A DNA stretch of 38,402 nt, taken from Planctomycetota bacterium. GTDB taxonomy: Bacteria; Planctomycetota; Planctomycetia; Planctomycetales; Planctomycetaceae. Made by a program: the position numbers and the translations under genes. Positions within the stretch are counted from its first letter, which is position 1. The number at the start of each line of letters is the position of its first letter. The stretch lies in assembly GCA_027624335.1 (NCBI GenBank), contig JAQBWV010000034.1, positions 1 to 38,402 of the forward strand, in the 5' to 3' direction. The notes beneath the pieces were generated by a model. That model saw nothing but the letters and a program-made list of their open reading frames with translations, did no database searches and was not told the DNA's origin. Shown one piece after another: positions 1 to 7,666 of this stretch.

Positions 1-755
1 GGTGTTCCCTGGCTCTCAAGTAACCCCCGACGTCATACCGCCAGGCGGCGGAATCGATATGCTCTGGTTTGGGCGATGCTATCTAAGAAAGAGTTGCGTT
101 CACCCGCCGCCGGCGGTGGTTCCGAAGTGCCTCGGACAGTTGAATCCCTGGTGTCTGAGAAAGTCGTTTCAGAGTTCTTCCGTGGTGTCAGTCAATCCGC
201 CAGTGTCCACGGGGTGGAATGTCTGGCTCAGACAGAAATCTCCTGTTCGGGGCGTCGACCACGTGGGAACAACCCGTATGGCGTGATTGGCTCCTGCCAC
301 TGCCTTGTTTCGAGTCGACTGACTGATGGTCATTGCCTGCGGCTCTCGGGTCAGGCAATCATTGCTTGTCAGACGTCTCTAAGAAAGTTCTCCGCAACCG
401 AAGCGAATTCCAGAATTATCTGGTTAATCTCCAGTCACTATCGGTCGTGAATTGGCGAGGCGCGGATGAATAGATGGAGCGACTGAGAAATTCAGGGCCT
501 TTTAAGAGAGACCACTGAGCGGCTTCGGGGATTTCCCTCACGCCAGAGAGTAGGAAGAAGGCCAGACGCGGTTTCAGCGTGAAACCAGAGAACTTATGAG
601 CGACCTGCCGGTTTCGCGGGGCGACTTTGCAGATCCCCTGTTTGCGGGACCGTCAGGCGAGTTCCGGTGGGGGAGTCGCCACTCAAATCCGTTTGAGGCC
701 TCATGCATGGGCGAGGTATTTCTCGCGTCTGCAGTCGCATCGTCGCAGAAAGAGT
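1..755. other. non-coding stretch left of csrA
   Basis: No convincing gene is visible. Open frames on the + strand (2-286, 76-450, 627-1172) lack ribosome binding sites, have Ser/Arg/Pro-rich low-quality translations and overlap each other. The only clear structure is an 8-bp inverted repeat, ATTGCCTG at 332-339 and CAGGCAAT at 352-359, with a 12-nt loop and no T-run. The stretch may hold the end or the upstream region of a gene outside the window. Confidence 0.5.
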
Positions 756-800
756 CTCACGTCGCACCTCGACCGGGGTTGCAAGGTGGGTCGACGTGAG
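756..800 (-). terminator. probable terminator hairpin of csrA
   Basis: A perfect 9-bp inverted repeat lies 16 nt beyond the csrA stop: CTCACGTCG at 756-764 and CGACGTGAG at 792-800, extended by ACC/GGT pairing across one bulged base. Read on the minus strand it is followed by a T-rich ACTCTTTC tract. The tract is short, so termination could be partial. Confidence 0.5.
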
Positions 801-815
801 AGTTGCAAAGCAGTT

Positions 816-1037
816 CTATGCCGACGGCGAAGCAGAGTCGTCAGCGACTTTCTGCTGAGACTCGTTCTGCGCACGTTCCCGCTGAATCGCCTCGTAAACT
901 TCCTGTCGATGCACGGGCACTTCTTTAGGAGCTTCGATGCCCAGTCGCACTTTGTCACCACGAATGTCGACAATCGTAATTACGATGTTGTCGCCAATGA
1001 TGATGCTCTCATCTCGTTGTCGGGACAAAACCAGCAT
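816..1037 (-). CDS. csrA: CsrA, carbon storage / translational regulator
   Basis: This small dimeric RNA-binding protein binds GGA motifs in mRNA leaders and blocks or alters translation. The 73-residue product starts [18 protein letters not shown] and continues with [25 protein letters not shown], which is the canonical CsrA fold including the RNA-contacting LGI and VHRQE segments. An acidic/Ser tail of about 15 residues follows the family core. The start is well supported by AAGGAG 8 nt upstream. That leader also reads AGGAGAAGGAG, giving two GGA triplets over the ribosome binding site, as would be expected if CsrA represses itself (inference). In many bacteria csrA sits with flagellar genes and controls flagellin; here its divergent neighbour is cstA, a known CsrA target in E. 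coli. Confidence 0.96.
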   Translation of the reverse strand: MLVLSRQRDESIIIGDNIVITIVDIRGDKVRLGIEAPKEVPVHRQEVYEAIQRERAQNESQQKVADDSASPSA

Positions 1038-1766
1038 CTGAAAGACTCCTTCTCCTGCGGGACTGCGTCGAACGGGCAGATGACCTGGTCAAGATGTTCC
1101 GACCGCCCTGAGTTTGCATTGAATGTAATGTCGAACCAGAGCCCTGGTGGGCAGCGGCGTCGATTCCGGTGAGGCTCCATGCCAATCCGGAACCATTCTC
1201 CCGAAGGCAGAGCATCGGGAAGAATGGTGACACATTCCCGCACGGGGTGCGTTTAATGAGTGACATCGTCATCGTCAGTAAAGGTGCTGCTACCCGGGCG
1301 CGATTCCCGGATATTGTCACGACTCGCAGAAACCGGGTGTCGGATATTCCGTTTGTGACGGGAAGAACGGATACTCGTGCTGAAATTTGGAACAAACTGG
1401 TCGGCAACTGTTTGACGTTCGAGCACTTGACTGGAACTGCCCAACTTCAACGGGAATGTAGAAAGCCATTGCGGGACCACCGTCAAACTCGACTCGTTGC
1501 GACTGTTTCGAGGCTCAGGTAAGGTCTGCGTCTGCGAGTTTCTGAATTGTTTTGAGTCTGGACATCTGCAATCCACCAGACATTTGCCGTACAACTGAGG
1601 GATTACGACACATCTCTGTCGCAACGTTTGATCTGTCCGACGCATCGCAGCGATTTGTCGCGGCAAAGTCGCAACACTTTGAGACGAACTCCCGTCAAGG
1701 ATTCCGGCAGTAGTTCTGAGATTGTTGTTTTGTTAAAGAATTTCCGCGATATCTGCCGGAGTCATC
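1038..1766. other. csrA-cstA divergent intergenic region
   Basis: This is a 729-nt gap between two divergent genes. Open frames in it (for example 1253-1666 on the minus strand) give unstructured Arg/Ser/Thr-rich translations without ribosome binding sites, and I do not call them. It must hold the promoters of both genes. No convincing -35/-10 pair was picked out by eye. Confidence 0.45.
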
Positions 1767-1769
1767 ATG
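1699..1769 (+). promoter_or_regulatory. cstA leader stem covering the ribosome binding site; candidate CsrA target
   Basis: TCCGGCAG at 1703-1710 is exactly complementary to CTGCCGGA at 1753-1760. The right arm overlaps the Shine-Dalgarno GGAG (1758-1761) that serves the cstA ATG at 1767, so pairing would hide the ribosome binding site. GGA triplets, the core of CsrA sites, occur at 1699-1701 and 1758-1760. In E. coli CsrA represses cstA by binding its leader. Direct control here is an inference. Confidence 0.45.
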
Positions 1770-3680
1770 CTGACACTTCTCATCGCCGTGGGTTCATTCG
1801 TTGGTTATGTGGTTGCCTACCATACTTACGGTCGGTGGATCAGCCAGAAAGTATTTCAGCTTAGCGACGACGCGGTGGTACCGAGTCACGAGCTTCGTGA
1901 CAATGTCGACTTCGTGCCAACGAAGCGGCAGATTATCTTCGGTCACCACTTCACGAGCATCGCCGGCACTGGACCAATTGTCGGGCCAGCCATCGCAGTA
2001 TTCTGGGGCTGGTTGCCGGCGTTGATCTGGGTACTGGTCGGTTCAGTTTTCATTGGAGCGGTACATGACCTGGGAGCCCTTGTTGTCTCGTTGAGAAATC
2101 GCGGCCAGACGGTCGGCGAAGTGGCGGGGCGGCTGATCAGCCCGCGGGCCCGTGTGCTGTTTCTGATCATTCTGTTTCTTTCTCTGACAGTCGTGCTGGC
2201 AATCTTCGGTCTGGTTATCGCGACGATTTTCAAGCTCTACCCTGAGAGCGTGCTGCCGACCTGGATTTCTCTTCCGCTGGCAGTGGGGATTGGTTTCTGG
2301 GTATACAAAAAAGGCGGAGGCATTCTCGTCCCATCCCTGGGAGCCCTCGCCGTGATCTATTTTTGCGTCTGGCTGGGCGCGTATGCGTTTCCGGTCAACA
2401 TAGAAGCACTCTTCAACATCCCGGCAACCGGAGCGTTTCCAAACGTCGTTTCCGTCTGGACAGTGATTCTGTTGATCTACTGCTTTTTCGCCTCAGTACT
2501 GCCCGTATGGGTGATGCTTCAACCCAGAGATTACGTCAACAGTCATCAGCTTGTAGTTGCTTTGGGGTTGCTGATGGTCGGAGTTCTCGTGGCTGGAGCC
2601 ACCGGACAGGCTCAGCTGAGTTCAGCTCCTGCTATCGCAACACAGATCCCGTCGGACGCGCCGCCGATCTGGCCGTTTCTGTTCATCACAATTGCCTGTG
2701 GAGCCTGTAGTGGTTTCCACTGCCTCGTGAGTAGCGGTACGACGAGCAAGCAGATTGAGAAGGAAACCGACGCACAATTCGTCGCCTATGGGTCCATGCT
2801 TCTTGAAGGCGGTCTGGCCGTGATGGTGATTCTGGCGTGCTGTGCGGGAGTCGGCATGGGCAAGTTTACTCGCGAGACTGATGCCAATGCGCGAGGCGGC
2901 TACAGCTACGTCGAGCAGCTCGACAATGGTCAACATGTCACGGGAGCTGCCGCATGGACAGCTCGCTATGACGCGGGAGGAAGCTGGCAGAAATTCAAGC
3001 TGCCCCAGACAGTCGGTGCTTTTATCGAAGGTGGAGCCAATTTTCTGTCGGCGATTGGATTGCCCGTGAAGCTTGGCATCAGTGTCATTGCTGTCCTTGT
3101 TGCGTGTTTCGCTGCGACAACACTTGATAGCGCTACTCGTTTGCAGCGGTACGTGGTGCAGGAGCTTGCCGGGACACTCCATATCAAACCGCTGACCAAT
3201 AAGTACGCCGCTACACTGCTGGCCGTCGTTCTGGCCGGCTGGGTAGCGATGCTCCCTGCAGATGCTTCGCAACCGTCCGAACATCCGCTGGGAAGTGCCG
3301 GAACCGGGGGGCTGATTCTCTGGCCACTGTTTGGAGCAACAAATCAACTGCTGGCCGGACTGGCATTTATGGTGACCATGTTCTACCTCTGGCGTCGTAA
3401 CCGCCCCGTGTGGTTTATTGCGATTCCGATGACGATGATGCTGATCATGCCCGCCTGGGCGATGCTGTGGCAGATGTTCAATTCGGAAAGCGGCTGGTGC
3501 TACTCCGGACAGTCTCATCTATTCTGGACAGGTGTTGCTATTCTCGGGATTCAGCTGTGGATGGTCATTGAAGCACTACTTGTGCTGCCTCGGGTTAAAG
3601 GGCTTCTCGAAGAAACTCTTCCGCCACTGACAAAGACTGCACTTGTTGGGGCTGACGGGGCAAGTGGACCAAATCGCTGA
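1767..3680 (+). CDS. cstA: CstA-family carbon starvation protein (peptide/pyruvate transporter)
   Basis: This polytopic inner-membrane transporter is induced on carbon starvation; family members take up peptides or pyruvate. The 637-residue product is almost wholly hydrophobic, with well over a dozen candidate membrane helices. It carries the family's conserved blocks: GHHFTSIAGTGPIVGPAIAV near residue 58, QPRDYVNSHQL near 252, CGACSGFHCLVSSGTTSKQI near 311, and TTLDSATRLQRYVVQEL near 452. It is slightly shorter than the roughly 700-residue E. coli CstA. The start has GGAG 5 nt upstream, inside a predicted stem. It is divergent from csrA and seems monocistronic, since no gene follows for about 1 kb. 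Confidence 0.95.
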   Translation: MLTLLIAVGSFVGYVVAYHTYGRWISQKVFQLSDDAVVPSHELRDNVDFVPTKRQIIFGHHFTSIAGTGPIVGPAIAVFWGWLPALIWVLVGSVFIGAVHDLGALVVSLRNRGQTVGEVAGRLISPRARVLFLIILFLSLTVVLAIFGLVIATIFKLYPESVLPTWISLPLAVGIGFWVYKKGGGILVPSLGALAVIYFCVWLGAYAFPVNIEALFNIPATGAFPNVVSVWTVILLIYCFFASVLPVWVMLQPRDYVNSHQLVVALGLLMVGVLVAGATGQAQLSSAPAIATQIPSDAPPIWPFLFITIACGACSGFHCLVSSGTTSKQIEKETDAQFVAYGSMLLEGGLAVMVILACCAGVGMGKFTRETDANARGGYSYVEQLDNGQHVTGAAAWTARYDAGGSWQKFKLPQTVGAFIEGGANFLSAIGLPVKLGISVIAVLVACFAATTLDSATRLQRYVVQELAGTLHIKPLTNKYAATLLAVVLAGWVAMLPADASQPSEHPLGSAGTGGLILWPLFGATNQLLAGLAFMVTMFYLWRRNRPVWFIAIPMTMMLIMPAWAMLWQMFNSESGWCYSGQSHLFWTGVAILGIQLWMVIEALLVLPRVKGLLEETLPPLTKTALVGADGASGPNR

Positions 3681-4768
3681 TGATATGTGGTTGTAATCGA
3701 TGTGATTAGACGGCTGCGTCAAGACTGTCCCAGTGTTTGTTGGCCGCACAAATCCAACAAATCCGGTAGCGTTTTCCGGTGGTTATCCGAAAGGCACCAA
3801 CTGTACTGAATTTAACTCAAGATGTTTCTAAGGCGTCCCGAAGACTTGAATTGACACAATCAGCATTCGAGGTAAGATGCTGCGAACCGCTGGGTATTAC
3901 TGCCTCCCTCAAAAGTCAGCTTTCGAAGCTGACACTCAATGCACGAGGGAGTTGAATCCGAGTTCCACGTCGAACTGCGTGCTTACTCGATTGCCGCCAC
4001 TTTCGATCTGATCGTTTCCGGCTTAGAGCGGATTCACTCACTGGTTGGCTTAGCCTCGAAAATGTGTGTCTGTTGACTCATCGACTGTCTCAGTCTTCAA
4101 TCGCTGATTGACTGATGGATGTGGACTCATCTTTTCGAGACACAACACAATCTTGCATCCTTACCGTTGCGAAACTTTTGTTTCAGCTCTTAAGGTTGCA
4201 CTGCGTTCGCAAGTTCCCTGCCCGCAGCTGGCCTGGTCGATTTGACCCAGGCTGACTTCCAAGCTGCAGTGGGAAGATACTTTGGATGCCGGGTAACGGA
4301 TCGCCCGGTAATACCTTGGCGTTTTTCACGTCGTCTGATTTTCAGTCGTCTTCGGCACGTTTTGCCGCCTTTCGGGAATCACTCAAGGATCGGTCTCATC
4401 TCGTGGCCTGGATTCTCTGTGCCTGAGTTTCTGGCCAGTTTGGTAGGGGGCGTTCGTTAAGCCTCTCGCCCTGCGTTTACCTTGGATCGGACATTCTTTT
4501 CCGTTCCACTGCCGCTGTGTGGCAGAGGGTTGGCAGCCGTCAAGCTGTTCTGAGCACGGGACTACCAGTTGTAACCGGGTCATTTCTGGTTTTGGCTGTC
4601 GGTGTCTTGCAAAGCCCAGCTCGGTTGTGTTTCCAGTACTTTCGAGAGACGTCAGTCTACTTTCAACATGTACCTTTAACCTATTCGCGAATGACCTCTC
4701 ACATCAAAGTGGAGTCCATTTGGAGTAGCGAATCCAGTACATACTTCGCACCGTCTGGAATGAATTTT
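3681..4768. other. long intergenic region and rho leader
   Basis: About 1.1 kb without a convincing gene. A small frame at 4242-4460 lacks a ribosome binding site and family character. The part after 4070 is pyrimidine-rich with many C/T runs, the sort of untranslated RNA Rho itself binds. A strong promoter-like site at 3851-3878 would make nearly all of 3885-4768 a leader of rho. E. coli rho is known to be regulated by attenuation in its leader; a similar circuit here is inference. Confidence 0.45.
3851..3878 (+). promoter_or_regulatory. sigma70-type promoter candidate upstream of rho
   Basis: TTGACA at 3851-3856, a 16-nt spacer, then TAAGAT at 3873-3878. The -35 is a perfect consensus match and the -10 matches at 5 of 6 positions. 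Transcription would begin near 3885, about 880 nt before the rho start. It is the best promoter match I noticed in the window, but position alone links it to rho. Confidence 0.5.
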
Positions 4769-6622
4769 ATGGCAGCCAAGAGTTCTGATTCGTCAGCCGA
4801 AACTACAACCCGTCGTCGACGGCGTATTCGTACAGCTGACGAGGTTGCGGCTAACGGTTCCATCAGCGACGACGTCAAAGACGTCATCTTTGATGAGTCT
4901 GAGGGCAACGTCGAGCCGAAGCGAAAAAAGGTCACACGCCGCAAGAAAGCGGTTGCCGCCCCGGCGAAAGAACCTGCCCCCGAGACGGTCGTGGAATCAG
5001 AATCGGCGGACGTCGCGCCGCGTCGACGCAGTCGTCGGGCCGCACCGACGGATGATGCTGGAGACTCGGATGCGGTTGAGCGTGAGACGCCAGCTGAAGT
5101 TCATTCGCAGGAACGTTTTGAGCAGGACCGTCAAGAAAGACAGGATCGACAGGAGCAGGAAGGAGCGTCGGCAGATTCGGACGACGAAGGCCGCCCGCGT
5201 CGCCGCCGTCGTCGTCGACGTCGTCCGCAAAGTGGTGGTGATGGGGGCTTCAACAACAGCGGCAGCGGCAACAACGGCGGTGGCAGTAGCAACGCCAACA
5301 GTGGTGTCAGTAATCACCACACGGGCAACGGCGGCGGTAGCGGTACCAGTAGCAATCAGCGAGGTGGCCGTCGGCGTCGAGGCCGAGGTGGACGAGACAC
5401 TCGTGATGGGCGGGACCATCGCGATGGGCGGGACAATCGTCCTGGAAACAATCGAGATCGAGTACGCTCGGTCGCTCCCAGTACGGAAGTGATCGAAGGA
5501 ACAATCGACGGAGTTCTGGAGCTGCACCCGAAAGGCTATGGTTTTCTTCGGAATGCGGAAAAGAACTACGTCGCTCAGGAATCAGACCCGTTCGTCCCCA
5601 GTTCGCTCGTCGAGAAGTACCGACTGCGTGAAGGTGTTCTGATTCGCGGTGACGTCGGTGCCGGTGTTCGTAATCAAGGGCCGCGGCTCAGAGAAGTTGA
5701 GTTGATCGATGGACTGACCCCGGCGGATTATGAAAACGTCAAAAACTTTGACGAGCTGACTCCAATCACACCGCATACGCACATTCGGCTGGAGACTGGG
5801 CTGAAGCCAGTCACGATGCGGGTCATGGATCTGCTGACTCCCGTAGGCAAGGGCCAGCGAGCGCTGCTGGTTGCTCCTCCTCGTACCGGCAAAACAATGC
5901 TTCTGCAGGACATTGCCGACGCTGTGAGCAAAAACCATCCGGAAATGCACCTGATGGTTTTGCTGATCGATGAGCGTCCGGAAGAGGTCACGGAAATGAC
6001 GCGGTGCGTAAAGGGCGAGGTCATCGCTTCTTCCATGGATCGGGATGTTGAAAGTCACGTCCGCATGAGTCAGCTCATGATCGAGCGAGCCAAACGGATG
6101 GCAGAAACCGGCAAGGATGTTTTCATCCTCATGGACAGCATCACTCGAATGGCTCGCGCCTTTAATAAATGGACTGGCGGCGGTGGTGGCGGTGGTCGAG
6201 ACTCTCGAACAATGACCGGTGGCCTTCATGTGAAGGCGCTTGATATTCCGAAGAAGCTCTTCGGGACTGCTCGTCAGTTCGATGAAGGCGGCTCGGTCAC
6301 GATTGTAGCTACGGCTTTGATTGATACCGGTAGCCGGATGGACGAAGTGATTTTCCAGGAGTTCAAAGGGACCGGAAACATGGAACTGGTCCTCAGTCGC
6401 GATCTCGCTGACCGTCGCATCTGGCCAGCCATCGACATCACCAAATCAGGAACTCGGCATGAAGAAAAGCTGTTTGCCGAAGACGCATTGGAAAGTGTGA
6501 TCATGCTGCGTCGAAGTCTGATCTCGCTGAGCCCGGTAGAAGCGATGGAACAGCTGACGAGAACGTTAGACCGATTCCCAACGAATGCTGAGTTCCTTAA
6601 AAAAGTGAAGGCGATCCTTTAG
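4769..6622 (+). CDS. rho: transcription termination factor Rho with long low-complexity insert
   Basis: This hexameric RNA-dependent ATPase/helicase ends transcription. From the ATG at 4769 the product is 617 residues, against about 420 in E. coli; the excess is N-terminal. Residues 1-150 are alternately acidic and Arg-rich. About 155-231 is an Asn/Gly/Ser then RGG/RDGRD-rich disordered insert encoded partly by an 18-bp tandem repeat near 5403-5440. A cold-shock-like RNA-binding domain follows (GTIDGVLELHPKGYGFLRNA), then the ATPase core with P-loop PPRTGKTMLLQDIA, VLLIDERPEEVTEM and RDLADRRIWPAIDI, all intact. The frame is open back to a GTG at 4517, with ATGs at 4691 and 4760; I prefer 4769 because GGA lies 9 nt upstream, but no strong ribosome binding site decides it. 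Confidence 0.93.
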   Translation: MAAKSSDSSAETTTRRRRRIRTADEVAANGSISDDVKDVIFDESEGNVEPKRKKVTRRKKAVAAPAKEPAPETVVESESADVAPRRRSRRAAPTDDAGDSDAVERETPAEVHSQERFEQDRQERQDRQEQEGASADSDDEGRPRRRRRRRRRPQSGGDGGFNNSGSGNNGGGSSNANSGVSNHHTGNGGGSGTSSNQRGGRRRRGRGGRDTRDGRDHRDGRDNRPGNNRDRVRSVAPSTEVIEGTIDGVLELHPKGYGFLRNAEKNYVAQESDPFVPSSLVEKYRLREGVLIRGDVGAGVRNQGPRLREVELIDGLTPADYENVKNFDELTPITPHTHIRLETGLKPVTMRVMDLLTPVGKGQRALLVAPPRTGKTMLLQDIADAVSKNHPEMHLMVLLIDERPEEVTEMTRCVKGEVIASSMDRDVESHVRMSQLMIERAKRMAETGKDVFILMDSITRMARAFNKWTGGGGGGGRDSRTMTGGLHVKALDIPKKLFGTARQFDEGGSVTIVATALIDTGSRMDEVIFQEFKGTGNMELVLSRDLADRRIWPAIDITKSGTRHEEKLFAEDALESVIMLRRSLISLSPVEAMEQLTRTLDRFPTNAEFLKKVKAIL

Positions 6623-6687
6623 ATAGCTCACTGAGGATCGTGTCCGAAATAACGTCCCGACTTCAACGACAGCTTGAGTCGTTTTGG

Positions 6688-6767
6688 TCATTCCCGCGCA
6701 GGCGGGAACCCAGTGAGTTTGGCAGCGTGGTGAAAAAACGACTGGTTTCCCGCCTGCGCGGGAATGA
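6688..6767. repeat. paired palindromic (REP/BIME-like) element
   Basis: Two 27-bp arms, 6688-6714 and 6741-6767, are inverted copies of each other with one mismatch (26/27). Each arm is itself palindromic around CCCGCGCAGGCGGG. The arms are separated by 26 bp containing AAAAAA. The ATTCCC-N8-GGGAA core is of a type found as dispersed intergenic repeats in many bacteria. It lies between rho and its intrinsic terminator. Confidence 0.7.
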
Positions 6768-6825
6768 CGCGGTCTGAAATCGGGAAGTTAATCCCGACAC
6801 GTTCCTGAGTCGTTCAATTTCGCTC

Positions 6826-6870
6826 AACTCCCGGTACTCGCAATTGCGGTTACCGGGAGTTTTCGTTTGT
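6826..6870 (+). terminator. intrinsic terminator after rho
   Basis: A perfect 11-bp stem, AACTCCCGGTA at 6826-6836 and TACCGGGAGTT at 6851-6861, with a 14-nt loop, is followed at once by TTTCGTTTG. It lies about 200 nt beyond the rho stop, after the palindromic repeat pair. Confidence 0.8.
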
Positions 6871-7052
6871 CGCTCGACTTAATTCCTCAGCGCATGATGC
6901 CCAACATCTAATCGCAGCATCACTGACAAGCGTTGCGGACGAAGCCTGAAGGCCTGTTGATTCACGTAGTTACTTTGCGTTTGTCAAAATATCGGACGAA
7001 TGGGTTCCGAAATGTTTTGGCGATTCAACAACTCGCCGAAAGGAGTCTGTAG

Positions 7053-7274
7053 ATGGGGTTAGTCGATCTTGGTTCTCCCGCAGCGAAAGTTCACGCATCG
7101 CTGGAGAGCCTGCAGGAAGCGTGGATGTCTGCGCAGGAAAAATGGAACGACGACAATTGCCGGAAGTTCGAGGAAGAACATCTCGTTCCGCTGGCGTTAA
7201 CTGTCAAGTTGTCGCTCGACGCTGTGAACCGAATGGCCGAAACGCTTCAGGAAGCAGAGCGGTCCTGCCAGTAG
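7053..7274 (+). CDS. small helical protein, possibly WXG100-like partner of the FtsK-like ATPase
   Basis: A 73-residue acidic soluble protein without signal peptide or membrane segment. AGGAG sits 7 nt before the ATG, one of the better ribosome binding sites in the window. It should form two helices broken near residues 30-35, with a central KWNDDNCRKFEEEHLVPL segment. The size, Trp in mid-protein followed by a conserved-looking F and L pattern, and position directly before an EssC-like ATPase recall WXG100/ESAT-6 proteins, but no WxG tripeptide is present and it is shorter than the usual 100 residues. I do not recognise it as a named family. A hairpin follows its stop, so it may be made in excess over the ATPase. 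Confidence 0.75.
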   Translation: MGLVDLGSPAAKVHASLESLQEAWMSAQEKWNDDNCRKFEEEHLVPLALTVKLSLDAVNRMAETLQEAERSCQ

Positions 7275-7320
7275 TGGTCCAACGTTGGAAACTGACTGAT
7301 GGCCCTTCAGTTGGCAGGAC
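7262..7320 (+). terminator. hairpin between small protein and FtsK-like gene (attenuator?)
   Basis: A perfect 9-bp inverted repeat, GTCCTGCCA at 7262-7270 and TGGCAGGAC at 7312-7320, spans the stop codon of the small gene. A further AACTGA/TCAGTT pairing (7290-7295/7307-7312) is an alternative inner fold. There is no T-run, so it may act as an mRNA-stabilising or attenuating structure and not as a full terminator. Confidence 0.45.
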
Positions 7321-7666
7321 ATTGCTCGCAGAGGCCATGTGCAAAAGTGCGAATTCAGCCTGTCCGTCCATCGCTACACGGCGAGACCCCGCAGGAGTCA
7401 GGAGAAATGACGGTTCTGATTCTGTCGTCGTTGAAATCCAGAGCAGGCACAAGATCGTGACAACTCTGCATAGCGGATCTGATCAGTACGACGGCTCACT
7501 GGTTTACGATGTAGCTGCAACAACTCAGCTGTCGTCTTGCTCCGCTGCGGGTACACTGAATTCTTTGCCGAGCTCAGTCGCGTCTTTGTCCGGAAATATC
7601 GCGAAGCCAGAAAGCAGTTTGACGGCCATACGATCTCAGCATGGCCGACAGCAAGAGGTAAACAAA
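7275..7666. other. gap before the FtsK-like gene
   Basis: The 392-nt gap stays open in the frame of the downstream ATPase, giving a low-complexity, Ser-rich translation with no heptads or motifs, so I treat it as leader. An ATG at 7337 is an alternative start that would add 110 residues. A 17-codon frame with a good AGGAG starts at 7407 (MTVLILSSLKSR...), in a different frame; it may be a leader peptide or chance. Confidence 0.4.

Noticed and set aside
2..286. Frame ending in DHVGTTRMA, like the C-terminal HxxGTxRM motif of GMC oxidoreductases
   Set aside because: Upstream translation has no flavoprotein features, the frame has no ribosome binding site and overlaps another open frame; the match is probably chance.
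1253..1666. 137-codon minus-strand frame between csrA and cstA
   Set aside because: Arg/Ser/Thr-rich without domains, no ribosome binding site; likely random open frame.
4242..4460. 72-codon frame in the rho leader
   Set aside because: No ribosome binding site, TTG start and no family character; fits untranslated leader better.
5582..6229. 215-codon minus-strand frame inside rho
   Set aside because: Antisense to the conserved Rho ATPase core; no independent support.
7407..7460. 17-codon frame with AGGAG at 7395-7405
   Set aside because: Too short to support as a gene; kept only as a possible leader peptide in the gap entry.
7121..7666. 182-codon N-terminal extension of the FtsK-like frame
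   Set aside because: It overlaps the small gene and its translation is low-quality; the GTG at 7667 has a ribosome binding site and begins the coiled coil.
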